Shown here one piece after another: positions 1 to 6,344 of a stretch of DNA of 8,630 nucleotides. Source of the stretch: Chloroflexota bacterium (GTDB taxonomy: Bacteria > Chloroflexota > UBA5177 > JANWHV01); assembly GCA_025450255.1 (NCBI GenBank), contig JANWHV010000254.1:1-8630 (forward strand), read 5' to 3'. A model generated the notes under the pieces. It made no database searches, was not told the origin of the DNA, and saw nothing but the letters and a program-made list of their open reading frames with translations. Position 1 is the first letter of the stretch, and each line of letters begins with the position of its first letter. The translations under genes and the position numbers were made by a program.

Positions 1-1
1 C

Positions 2-850
2 ACGAACGACCTCACGGCGGCCGCGATGTGCTCGAACGACGCTCTCGGTCTTCATGTGAGCGGCGGCGGTGTCCATCCAGCGTTTGGCACCGAGAATCGC
101 ATCATCGTGTTACGCGATGAGTATATCGAGCTACTGGGAGCACGGCAGAATACGACGCCGACCGGATTGGTCGGTCGTCTCATTCGTGAAGGGGATGGCC
201 TGGCAGCCTGCATTTTGACCGTTGCCGATCCGGTCGCGGCAGCCGCCTCGCTCGCGGCGAACGGCATAAGCATCGAAGGACCTGTCGCCGGCTCGCTCGA
301 CGCGGGACCTGACTTTAGCAGGGCCTGGACGACGATTGCCCCGGCTTCCCCAACCTTGCCGGGTATCCCGTTCTTCATCAGACACGAATCCGAGGGTAAT
401 GAGCGAAGGCGATTACTCGCCGGCGCGGTGGGACTGTCGCCGCATCCCCTGGGGGCCACGTATGTCGCGTCGGTAACGCTTGCCGTGCGAGACCTGTCGG
501 AATCCATCAAGTTGTTTAGTCGTGCGTTGGGGCTGGCGCCGTCCGACCGATACGACGACCCGATGCTACAGGCTGGGTGCGCGCGCCTTCCTCTACCCTC
601 GGGCGCCGCGCTCGTGCTTGCCGCGCCCACGCGGCCGGACGCCGGGCCAATCGCAAGCCTCCTACGCGACCGGGGAGAAGGCATGTTCTCTTTCGCGCTG
701 GCCGTTGAAGACCTCGCGGGCGCGGTTCAGAGCCTTCGCGGCCATGGCATCGGGGTGCGAGTCGACGAGCCTGACGGCGTCCTAGTCGCAGCCCAGGTCG
801 ATCATCGAAACACCTTGAGCACGCGCATCGGCCTGGTTTCCGCCAGGTGA
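2..850 (+). CDS. VOC/glyoxalase-like two-domain protein, 5' end outside window
   Basis: The reading frame is open from the first complete codon at base 2 to the TGA at 848-850, so 282 residues are visible. The visible start (TNDLTAAA) looks like the inside of the first strand and helix of a vicinal-oxygen-chelate fold. The real start is therefore probably a few tens of bases upstream, and the ATG at 26 is internal. Counting from the first visible codon, residues 1-130 resemble the Glyoxalase_3-like domain: a VHPAFGTEN segment with a His near 25, a YIELL strand with a Glu near 43, and FFIRHE with a His near 128. Residues 156-282 form a second VOC-like half (VTLAVRDLSESIKLF, then VAVEDL-type strands and VDHRNT). 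Family members are metal-dependent lyases, isomerases or dioxygenases, or resistance proteins; the substrate here is unknown. Family assignment is fairly sure, exact function is not. Confidence 0.8.
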   Translation, partial: TNDLTAAAMCSNDALGLHVSGGGVHPAFGTENRIIVLRDEYIELLGARQNTTPTGLVGRLIREGDGLAACILTVADPVAAAASLAANGISIEGPVAGSLDAGPDFSRAWTTIAPASPTLPGIPFFIRHESEGNERRRLLAGAVGLSPHPLGATYVASVTLAVRDLSESIKLFSRALGLAPSDRYDDPMLQAGCARLPLPSGAALVLAAPTRPDAGPIASLLRDRGEGMFSFALAVEDLAGAVQSLRGHGIGVRVDEPDGVLVAAQVDHRNTLSTRIGLVSAR

Positions 851-871
851 TCGGCCACGCGCGCTGCCGAT
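850..871 (+). other. Short hairpin after the VOC gene
   Basis: ATCGGC (850-855) and GCCGAT (866-871) are a perfect 6-bp inverted repeat around a 10-base loop, starting on the last base of the stop codon. No T-run follows, so it is not a standard intrinsic terminator. It may stabilise the 3' end of the message or be chance. Confidence 0.3.
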
Positions 872-887
872 GAAACCATCGTTCCTA

Positions 888-917
888 TTGACCAGGCGCC
901 GAGCGTTGGTGTCAAAT
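888..917 (+). promoter_or_regulatory. Candidate promoter for the zinc-ribbon gene
   Basis: TTGACC at 888-893 (5 of 6 matches to the sigma-70 -35 box) is followed after 18 bp by TCAAAT at 912-917 (4 of 6 to the -10 box). Transcription would start near 924, giving a leader of about 40 bases before the ATG at 965. It lies in the 114-bp gap behind the VOC gene, so the zinc-ribbon gene probably has its own transcript. The call rests on sequence match only. Confidence 0.4.
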
Positions 918-964
918 ATCAGCGTGAATACCGGAATACATTCCCATTAGAAGGGGCGGCAAGC

Positions 965-1603
965 ATGGCTTTGATACAGTTTGTACAAAACTACGATGAC
1001 CTCAGCAATAACACCGGATTTCAATTCAAGTTTTATTGCGATCGCTGCCATAACGGCTATATGAGTAATTTCGAGCCTAACCGCACCAATGCCACGGAAG
1101 GTATCTTGCGCTCAGCCGGCGGCCTGTTGGGCGGCTTGCTCGGCAAGGCCGCGGAAAATATGCAAAATACCGGCCTCGGCCAGTTTGTCGGCGGACGAGA
1201 ACATGACGCGGCGCTTCAGCGTGCGATCGCCGAGGTAAAAGGCAGCTTCAAACAGTGCCCGCGTTGCGGCACCTGGGTCTGCCCGGAGGTGTGCTGGAAC
1301 GCGGAGGACGGCGAGTGTACATATTGCACGCCGAAGCTCGCGCAGGAGATTAACCGGATCCGCTCCGATGCGCGCATCCAGCAGCTTCAGACTCGCGCCT
1401 ATCAGACTACCGAGATCTCCGAGGGCATCGATATCGTCGGCGCGCCAACAGCAACCTGCGTGAAGTGCGGGGCCGCCGCGAGTGGCGGCAAGTTCTGTCA
1501 GGAATGTGGGGCGCCGCTCGGCCCGCGGCCCTGCACGAGCTGCGGCGCCTCGCTTGCGCCTAACTCCAAGTTCTGCTCCGAGTGCGGAAGCGCGTCCGCG
1601 TAG
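965..1603 (+). CDS. Zinc-ribbon protein with double zinc ribbon at C-terminus
   Basis: A 212-residue soluble protein. The ATG at 965 is preceded by AAGGGG (951-956) at 8 bases, a usable ribosome site. It has 16 cysteines, most in CxxC pairs. Residues 25/28 lie in an N-terminal YCDRCHNGY strand. Residues 98/101, 106/110 and 118/121 form a central cluster. Residues 165/168 with 178/181 and 190/193 with 204/207 are two tandem CxxCG-type zinc ribbons. Between the N-terminal pair and the central cluster is a Gly/Leu-rich stretch (about 46-63) that could be a short amphipathic or membrane-touching helix. Residues 122-160 look helical. The ribbons should bind structural zinc; such modules mediate protein or nucleic-acid contacts. 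No catalytic domain is visible, so the job is unknown. It is a single-gene unit, ending 28 bp before a strong terminator. Confidence 0.85.
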   Translation: MALIQFVQNYDDLSNNTGFQFKFYCDRCHNGYMSNFEPNRTNATEGILRSAGGLLGGLLGKAAENMQNTGLGQFVGGREHDAALQRAIAEVKGSFKQCPRCGTWVCPEVCWNAEDGECTYCTPKLAQEINRIRSDARIQQLQTRAYQTTEISEGIDIVGAPTATCVKCGAAASGGKFCQECGAPLGPRPCTSCGASLAPNSKFCSECGSASA

Positions 1604-1607
1604 ACGC

Positions 1608-1624
1608 GCTTGTCGTGGACAAGC
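1608..1624 (+). other. Small hairpin just ahead of the terminator
   Basis: GCTTGTC (1608-1614) and GACAAGC (1618-1624) pair perfectly across a 3-base GTG loop. It starts 4 bases after the zinc-ribbon stop codon and stands 7 bases ahead of the terminator stem. It may protect the 3' end or help termination. Confidence 0.4.
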
Positions 1625-1631
1625 AAGACAG

Positions 1632-1666
1632 GGCCCCGAAGCTCAGGCTTCGGGGCCACTGTTTTT
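1632..1666 (+). terminator. Strong rho-independent terminator
   Basis: An uninterrupted 11-bp stem (GGCCCCGAAGC at 1632-1642 with its complement at 1647-1657) closes a TCAG tetraloop. A run of five T (1662-1666) follows. It ends the zinc-ribbon transcript. The minus-strand repeat-protein gene stops at 1686, only 20 bp away, so the same stem probably also works from the other side. Its T-run there is broken (CTGTCTTGCTT), so minus-strand termination would be weaker. Confidence 0.9.
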
Positions 1667-1685
1667 GGTTCACGCGGAGCCTGGT

Positions 1686-4238
1686 CTACAGGATAGCTAT
1701 CGCTTTCTCGGCATGGCGATGGCTGCGCGCGCCGGTCGCCATCACGATCGCCACGCCTCGCGAAGAGCTGCGCGCAATCGTGAACTCCTTCTTGAAGTTG
1801 CCATGCTTATCCGCTGTCTGCGCGTCGGCTAGTCTGCCGCGCACATAGATGAGCACGATTTCACCTGCCTGGTAACCGTGCCCTGTCACCTTGATCTTGT
1901 GCCCACGTAGCACATTGGTCGGGGTGACACTGATGCCGACGCTTACCTTCGCGACAACCCGGAGCTTCGCGGTCGCGTTTCGACCACTTCGGCTACCGGT
2001 GGCCTTTACCGTGAACGTGCCATAACGATTTCCCACCGGCACGCGGAAGCCGGCATGGCTGAAGTTGCCGTGCCTATCCGCCGTCACGGCTTGCACCAGG
2101 TCATTGTTGAAGCGAATGAGCACGATCTCACCGCCAAAGAAGCCCTTGCCGGAAACCGTAACCGTGTCGCCGCGATGGACCTTGTTATGGTTGACACTGA
2201 TGCGCGAGCCCGAAGGCGCGGTGGGCTGTACCTTCACGATAGCCGAAGCGTGACGCCCACTGCCGGCGCCGGTGGCGGTCACCTGGCTGGCGCCATAGGG
2301 AGCGCTGCCCGGAACCGTAAACCTGGCGTTGGCAAAGTTGCCGCTGCCATCGGCGTTCACCGCTTGCACGATCTGATTGCGGAAGCGTACGAGCACGACT
2401 TCACGCGCCGCGAAATTATGGCCGGATACAGTGACGGTCGACCCACGATGCGTCGATCCCGGCGTGACTCCGATGGATGCCGTTATCGGTTGCACCACAT
2501 AGAGCCGCGCCGCGGCGGCGCGGTTGCTGGAGGCGCCGCTGAGCGTGATCGTATGGGCGCCGAGCGCAAGCCTCGCCGCGTACCGGATAGAGACCACACC
2601 TGATTCGTTCGCCGCGGCCGCCTGTACCAGCACGCCGTCGACCCGAGCCAGTACCGTCTCATGAGCCGCGAAACCTGTGCCGGCGATTGTGGTCGTGGCG
2701 TTTTGCACGACGGTCGATGGGTTGAGAAACGCGCGGGCCACAATCACGACCGGCGCCGCGGAAACCGTTAACACGGCATTCGCCGTACGCGTGCTCGACG
2801 CCCCTGTGGCCGCTACGCCGTATTGGCCGGGAGCCATGGTGGTGGCAACGTTGAACGATCCGTTGGTGAATGATCCCGCGCCGTCGGCCGTTACATTTTG
2901 CACAATCTGGTTGTTAAAGCTGATGATCACCGCCTCGCCGGGCGAGAACCCGGTACCGGCAACGGTCACGCGTGACCCTGGCATCGCACTAAGCGGGCTA
3001 ATCGCGATGCTCGCGTTCGCCGGCTGCGAAAGAATCACCGTGAGCGTCGCGGATGCCGACCGCCCACTTGTGGCGCCCGATAGCTGCACGGGATAGTTCC
3101 CGGGAACCGTGCCCGCGGGCACGGAGAAGAGGTAACCCGTGAAACCGCCCGTGCCGGTAGCCGTAACGCTGCCCTGCAGTGTCCCGTTCACACGGATAAG
3201 AATCTGCTCGCCGGGCTGGAATCCGGCGCCGCTAAAGACGGTCTGTCCGCCGGCATTGAGGCTCGCCGGCGTAATGGTAAGCGTGGCCGCCGGAACCGGC
3301 GCCGGAGTCGGCGTAGGCGCGACCGAATTTGACGTTACGGTTATTTGCGTATTCGCCGATCGCGCACTCGAAACTCCGTACGCCGTAAGCGTATACGTGC
3401 CACTCTGCGTTGAAGCTGGTATCAGGACGGAGATTGGACCAAAGGACCCCGCCGCGCTGGCAATGGCCTGCGTGGATGTTGCCGTGCCCAGGAATACGTA
3501 GACATGCTCACCCGCCACGAAGCCGGATCCCGATACGCTGAAGCTCGTGCCGGCCTGGACCGTGGACGGCGCCGCGCTAAGCTGTACCGCCGCGGCCGGA
3601 ACGGCGTGATAGACCTGAATACCAAACGTGCCGCTCGTAGTACCAAACGCGACCACGTGATGGAGTCCGTAGCCCGCTGAGACAAGCGACTGCACCGCGG
3701 TCGACATATGCCCCGACCCGTCCGCGATGACGTTGGCGACATAGCCCGAGGCGGTGATCTTCACGATCTCACCCGGTCGGAAGCCAATACCGTCGAACGT
3801 AAAGGTCTGGCCAGGCACAACACTGGCCTGACTGAGTGTCAACGTTACCTGCGAGCTGGTAATCGACGACAGCGGGTATAGTCGGCCAATACCCACGACC
3901 GGACGTACACCTATCGTGCTGCCGTTCGGAATGGTCAAGATCTGCGTATGGGTCAACTGTGTGGTCGGAGTCGAGGTGTAACCCAGGGCACTGAGCGCCG
4001 TCGGGCTCGTAATCCAATGCCGCACGCCGGCCCAATTGAGGTACACCGCCCCGGTGCTCTGGTCGCGTATGAGCGAGCCGTCCGGAAACGCCAACGCGGC
4101 GCGCGCACCGGCTTGCGTGGCGGCGTGTGCTGGAAATGCCACGATGCCGGGCAACAATATTACGGAAATGATCGCAAGGGAGAGCAAGCGCCACAGCCGC
4201 GCTAGGCCTGTTCGGTTACTCGTTCGCGCCAATGACAT
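1686..4238 (-). CDS. Secreted protein with eight tandem Ig/IPT-like repeats
   Basis: An 850-residue exported protein. I chose the ATG at 4238 because GGAGG (4244-4248) stands 5 bases before it and because it begins a clean signal peptide: a basic start (MSLARTSNRTGLARLWR), a hydrophobic core, and FPAHA with cleavage after about residue 39. Residues 47-110 form a compact unit (DGSLIRDQSTGAVYL, then GVRHWITSPTALSALGY) that resembles short repeats seen in exported bacterial proteins. Residues 129-850 are eight repeats of ~85 residues with the pattern 'I-x-P...GxxVTVSGxGFxxGExVxI...N...VTADGxGxF...VP...G...TATGxxSxRxAxAxLTV'. This suits an all-beta Ig- or IPT/TIG-like fold, typical of adhesins, stalks and surface-layer proteins. 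A PTPTPAP linker sits between repeats 2 and 3. No LPxTG motif, C-terminal helix or catalytic domain is visible, so attachment is unexplained. The repeats become rich in Lys/Arg/His toward the C-terminus. Exact function unknown. Confidence 0.88.
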   Translation of the reverse strand: MSLARTSNRTGLARLWRLLSLAIISVILLPGIVAFPAHAATQAGARAALAFPDGSLIRDQSTGAVYLNWAGVRHWITSPTALSALGYTSTPTTQLTHTQILTIPNGSTIGVRPVVGIGRLYPLSSITSSQVTLTLSQASVVPGQTFTFDGIGFRPGEIVKITASGYVANVIADGSGHMSTAVQSLVSAGYGLHHVVAFGTTSGTFGIQVYHAVPAAAVQLSAAPSTVQAGTSFSVSGSGFVAGEHVYVFLGTATSTQAIASAAGSFGPISVLIPASTQSGTYTLTAYGVSSARSANTQITVTSNSVAPTPTPAPVPAATLTITPASLNAGGQTVFSGAGFQPGEQILIRVNGTLQGSVTATGTGGFTGYLFSVPAGTVPGNYPVQLSGATSGRSASATLTVILSQPANASIAISPLSAMPGSRVTVAGTGFSPGEAVIISFNNQIVQNVTADGAGSFTNGSFNVATTMAPGQYGVAATGASSTRTANAVLTVSAAPVVIVARAFLNPSTVVQNATTTIAGTGFAAHETVLARVDGVLVQAAAANESGVVSIRYAARLALGAHTITLSGASSNRAAAARLYVVQPITASIGVTPGSTHRGSTVTVSGHNFAAREVVLVRFRNQIVQAVNADGSGNFANARFTVPGSAPYGASQVTATGAGSGRHASAIVKVQPTAPSGSRISVNHNKVHRGDTVTVSGKGFFGGEIVLIRFNNDLVQAVTADRHGNFSHAGFRVPVGNRYGTFTVKATGSRSGRNATAKLRVVAKVSVGISVTPTNVLRGHKIKVTGHGYQAGEIVLIYVRGRLADAQTADKHGNFKKEFTIARSSSRGVAIVMATGARSHRHAEKAIAIL
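1689..3854 (-). repeat. Eight tandem ~85-residue beta-domain repeats (coding)
   Basis: In the 850-residue numbering the units run approximately 129-214, 218-305, 319-405, 409-495, 500-584, 587-672, 677-763 and 766-850. Repeats 4, 6 and 7 share near-identical cores (FNNQIVQNVTADG, FRNQIVQAVNADG, FNNDLVQAVTADR), which suggests fairly recent duplication within the array. Repeats 1, 2 and 5 are more diverged: repeat 1 has GFRPGEIVKI but lacks the N-x-IVQ loop. Boundaries were judged by eye and may shift by a few residues. Confidence 0.85.
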
Positions 4239-4298
4239 GGAAACCTCCATTGACTCATAATCTGCGCCGCGATTGCTCGCGAAGCACTGACACTGCAC

Positions 4299-4327
4299 GG
4301 AATACAATAACTGTCGCGCCACATGAA
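4299..4327 (-). promoter_or_regulatory. Weak second promoter candidate for the repeat-protein gene
   Basis: On the minus strand TTCATG (4322-4327) is followed after 17 bp by TATTCC (4299-4304). Each box matches only 3 of 6 consensus positions. What makes it worth listing is that the direct repeat at 4335-4367 sits right upstream of the -35 box, where an activator would bind. The leader would be about 55 bases. Confidence 0.25.
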
Positions 4328-4334
4328 ACGGATG

Positions 4335-4367
4335 CTTCCAATCAATGAGCGCAACCACTTCCAATCA
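4335..4367. promoter_or_regulatory. Direct repeat CTTCCAATCA x2, possible regulator site
   Basis: CTTCCAATCA occurs at 4335-4344 and again at 4358-4367, read as TGATTGGAAG on the minus strand. The starts are 23 bp apart, about two helical turns, so a dimer could bind both copies on one DNA face. It lies upstream of the repeat-protein gene. Relative to the weak promoter at 4299-4327 it is in an activator position. Relative to the TATAAT promoter at 4405 it is in the early transcribed region, more like a repressor site. Confidence 0.4.
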
Positions 4368-4404
4368 CGCATCCCGTTCTTCCTCATTAAACGATAGATG
4401 TGTG

Positions 4405-4431
4405 ATTATATTGTGTGCCATTTATTACCAA
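4405..4431 (-). promoter_or_regulatory. Candidate promoter (perfect TATAAT) for the repeat-protein gene
   Basis: On the minus strand a perfect TATAAT lies at 4405-4410 in AT-rich DNA. The best -35 at a tolerable distance is TTGGTA (4426-4431) with a short 15-bp spacer, so the -35 is poor. Transcription would start near 4398 and leave a leader of about 160 bases, which contains the direct repeat and a small hairpin. Confidence 0.5.
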
Positions 4432-4558
4432 TGCGTTTACAACTTGGATTTCACATGGTTTAGCGCGGCGGTTCCGCGAAATAGACGCGCAATGGCGCCA
4501 TTTTCCGCCGCACGGAACGATTTGCCGGGAAGCGCTCGTACCGGCCGTGGTAACGGGT

Positions 4559-6160
4559 CTAGTGGATCAGGCTGCGAAGCACCCAACCTTCGATGTTCGA
4601 GGCGGGGAGCGCAATATGCGCCCAATGGGTCGTAAAGCTTAACATTTGTAGGCGCGTGTGGCGCAGTGCCCGAGCGATGACGCGGTGTTTAATACCTGGG
4701 GCATTGTGAATGTTGACTACCGAGGCAGCGACCCGCAGAAACCATGCCGGCCGTGTCCTGGCTTTGCGCGAGGCCGGCAGCTTACTGCTCGATACAGATC
4801 GCTTACCCTTCGTGGCAAGATTCGTGTAGGACCGGGCAACCCATCCCGTCGAGCCACCTGGAAGGATCACCGCCGCCCAATGTGGGCTTACGCGGATTAG
4901 CTGCATCGCGGTACCCTGGAATACCGAGCCCGTTACAGGATAATGAGTCCCCGGTCCTGAGCGCACGCGTAATATCGCCGATTCCGCGACGATGGTCGTG
5001 CCGCCGCCCAGAGCGCGAGCGGAGCCTGGCCGCGTAATGTATTTCGTGAGCACCCATCCGCGCGTGCCTTCTCGCGTGCGCACCTCTGTCCAGTGCGCCG
5101 TGGCGGCGCTCAGCGCGACGGCATCGCCTTCAAACGCAATACCCAGAACGGGATTGCGCTGGCCTGGACTCGAATGAATATTGAGACCAAGCGTATCGAT
5201 TATGCCGATTCGGCCTTTCGGCGGCCAGGGAACGTCCCAATATCCATACCCCGTTACCCAGTCACGGCTAACCCAACCATGCACGTCTTGCGGCAGGGCC
5301 ACGTATATCCAATGGCCGATCGTCTTGATGTATCCAAGCTTCGCGCCCAGCAGCGCCACCCCACGGCTCGGAAACCGCACGCCCGGGCCGGCTCGAACGT
5401 TCAGGCCGCCCGGCACGCCAACCTCGACAAAATGCTTGTACTGTTTGAGGAACTTTCGCAATACCGAGTCTGTTTCAGCCGGCCACTCGGGAATGGCGCG
5501 GCCCGTGGCGGTAATCAACACCAGCGGCCGGATTGAGTGAGCCGCTACAAACGCAAGCGGATCGAAGAAGGGCGCGATCAGCGTTTGATTGCCAAAGGTG
5601 TAGCCAGGCCCGCCTGCGTCGATTGTCTTGATCTCAAAATGCAGGTGGGTGCCGTTGGCGAAGCCGGTAGCTCCGACCAATCCGAGCACCTGGCCCTGTG
5701 CCACCGTCTCGCCGGCATACACTTGCAGGCTGCCGTATTGCATGTGCTCGTACTGCGAGTACACGTAGGTGCCGTCCGGCAATAGGTGACGGAGGCGAAC
5801 GGTTACACCATAGCCGCCGTCCTCCTGTGCCTCGGTTACCACGCCGGCGGCGGTCGCGCGAACGTTCGCGTCCGCGCCCTGACTCGCCAGATCTATCCCC
5901 GTGTGGCCGCAGTAATACAGCCCGTACGCGTAGTACCCCTGGTCGAGGCTTGGATCGCAAGAGTCGTTGAAACCCTGGGTGATGAAGTAGCCATTGCCGT
6001 TGTTTGGATCCCAGGTCGGGGGCGTGTCTGGATTGCCGACCGGATAGATGAACGATGTCGCTAGCGGGTCGGCCTGAAGCAAGCGCGCCGAAGCCGGCGA
6101 CAGCGCGGTCGCGCCAAGCAGCAACAACGTCGCCAGGGAGCCGGCCAAGTATCGACGCAC
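4559..6160 (-). CDS. Secreted M23 metallopeptidase with four SH3b domains
   Basis: A 533-residue exported cell-wall hydrolase (LytM/lysostaphin-type). The start is GTG at 6160, supported by AAGGAG (6166-6171) at 5 bases and by a signal peptide (MRRYLAGSLATLLLLG, cleavage after ASA, residue 25). The M23 domain spans about 36-208. The active-site set is complete: H86 and D90 (HTGID), H139 (YEHM), and H172/H174 (HLHFE). H86, D90 and H174 should bind zinc. C68 and C84 flank the metal site and could form a disulfide. Four SH3b domains follow at about 243-303, 317-376, 388-446 and 473-531, each with an N-[VI]-R/H-x-x-P-G turn and a GWV strand; these usually bind peptidoglycan. A basic Ser-rich linker (451-470) separates the last one. 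M23 enzymes cut peptide cross-links. Likely role: wall remodelling, or an enzyme acting on other cells. Sure of family, not of target bond. Confidence 0.95.
   Translation of the reverse strand: MRRYLAGSLATLLLLGATALSPASARLLQADPLATSFIYPVGNPDTPPTWDPNNGNGYFITQGFNDSCDPSLDQGYYAYGLYYCGHTGIDLASQGADANVRATAAGVVTEAQEDGGYGVTVRLRHLLPDGTYVYSQYEHMQYGSLQVYAGETVAQGQVLGLVGATGFANGTHLHFEIKTIDAGGPGYTFGNQTLIAPFFDPLAFVAAHSIRPLVLITATGRAIPEWPAETDSVLRKFLKQYKHFVEVGVPGGLNVRAGPGVRFPSRGVALLGAKLGYIKTIGHWIYVALPQDVHGWVSRDWVTGYGYWDVPWPPKGRIGIIDTLGLNIHSSPGQRNPVLGIAFEGDAVALSAATAHWTEVRTREGTRGWVLTKYITRPGSARALGGGTTIVAESAILRVRSGPGTHYPVTGSVFQGTAMQLIRVSPHWAAVILPGGSTGWVARSYTNLATKGKRSVSSSKLPASRKARTRPAWFLRVAASVVNIHNAPGIKHRVIARALRHTRLQMLSFTTHWAHIALPASNIEGWVLRSLIH
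4568..5434 (-). repeat. Four SH3b repeats (coding)
   Basis: Four ~60-residue SH3b units make up the C-terminal half of the M23 protein. Key turns are LNVRAGPG (253-260), LNIHSSPG (326-333), LRVRSGPG (397-404) and VNIHNAPG (482-489). Each unit ends in a GW[VI]-type strand. Units 2 and 4 have lost the usual Arg after the Asn-Val/Ile (His instead), so they may bind a different ligand or only space the protein. Confidence 0.85.
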
Positions 6161-6227
6161 GGAGTCTCCTTTTCATCGGTCCGGGACGTTTCCGGCTCCG
6201 TCCGAGGTCTCGGCGCAAGCCCAGCCC

Positions 6228-6256
6228 ACCGTAGCAGCGACCCTCGTGAGCGTCAA
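6228..6256 (-). promoter_or_regulatory. Candidate promoter for the M23 gene
   Basis: On the minus strand TTGACG (6251-6256, 5 of 6) is followed after an ideal 17 bp by TACGGT (6228-6233, 3 of 6 but with the key T-A...T). Transcription would start near 6221 and leave a leader of about 60 bases with the strong AAGGAG site. It is divergent from the plus-strand promoters at 6294 and beyond. Confidence 0.45.
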
Positions 6257-6279
6257 CCAGGATGTTCACACGACCGGCA

Positions 6280-6291
6280 GGAGCCGGCTCC
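6280..6291. promoter_or_regulatory. Perfect 12-bp palindrome GGAGCCGGCTCC
   Basis: The sequence at 6280-6291 equals its own reverse complement. It ends 2 bp before the TTGACA box at 6294 and lies 24 bp upstream of the minus-strand -35 box at 6251-6256. A dimeric regulator bound here could affect both divergent promoters. In GC-rich DNA a 12-bp palindrome can also be chance. Confidence 0.3.
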
Positions 6292-6293
6292 AA

Positions 6294-6322
6294 TTGACAA
6301 CACGAGCATCGAATGATAGTTT
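6294..6322 (+). promoter_or_regulatory. Candidate promoter, perfect TTGACA
   Basis: A perfect TTGACA (6294-6299) is followed after 17 bp by TAGTTT (6317-6322, 3 of 6). Transcription would start near 6329 and read rightward into a leader of about 200 bases before the small membrane-protein gene. The predicted start lies inside the inverted repeat at 6324-6338. Confidence 0.5.
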
Positions 6323-6323
6323 A

Positions 6324-6338
6324 GTGTAATTACTACAC
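6324..6338. promoter_or_regulatory. Inverted repeat GTGTA-N5-TACAC, possible operator
   Basis: GTGTAATTACTACAC is a 5-bp inverted repeat with a 5-bp AT-rich centre, and includes the smaller palindrome GTAATTAC (6326-6333). It overlaps the predicted +1 of the promoter at 6294-6322, the classic place for a repressor. GTGTA...TACAC half-sites resemble operators of YtrA-type GntR repressors; that comparison is from memory and no such regulator gene is in the window. Confidence 0.4.
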
Positions 6339-6344
6339 AATTAT

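Larger units (their letters stand above)
4239..4558. other. 320-bp gap between the two secreted-protein genes
   Basis: No convincing gene lies here; short frames on either strand lack ribosome sites and run into the neighbouring genes. The middle (about 4381-4460) is clearly more AT-rich than the surroundings and carries a TATAAT on the minus strand. Nearer the repeat-protein gene are a 10-bp direct repeat and a small GNRA-type hairpin: minus-strand stem CGCGA/TCGCG with GCAA loop, at 4268-4281. No clear intrinsic terminator follows the M23 gene, so some read-through into the repeat-protein gene is possible. Confidence 0.6.

Noticed and set aside
2055..3501. Several plus-strand open frames inside the large repeat gene
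   Set aside because: They are antisense shadows of the repeat-protein gene, whose repeated, GC-biased codons keep other frames open. They lack ribosome sites and have no recognisable domains.
1689..3854. Repeat array as a CRISPR or DNA-level satellite
   Set aside because: The repeats are clear at protein level, diverged at DNA level, about 260 bp long and in one continuous frame. They are coding domain repeats.
4239..4364. Longer version of the repeat protein starting at ATG 4364, or at ATG 4250
   Set aside because: The extra 42 residues would place the signal peptide inside the protein. The ATG at 4250 overlaps the GGAGG that serves the ATG at 4238, so 4238 is the better start.
4345..4642. 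Plus-strand open frames in the gap between the two secreted-protein genes
   Set aside because: No ribosome site, mixed low-complexity and Arg-rich composition, and overlap with the end of the M23 gene and with its upstream signals.
5634..6293. 219-residue minus-strand frame overlapping the start of the M23 gene
   Set aside because: It is Arg/Gly-rich shadow coding in another frame. The M23 frame has the signal peptide, motifs and ribosome site.
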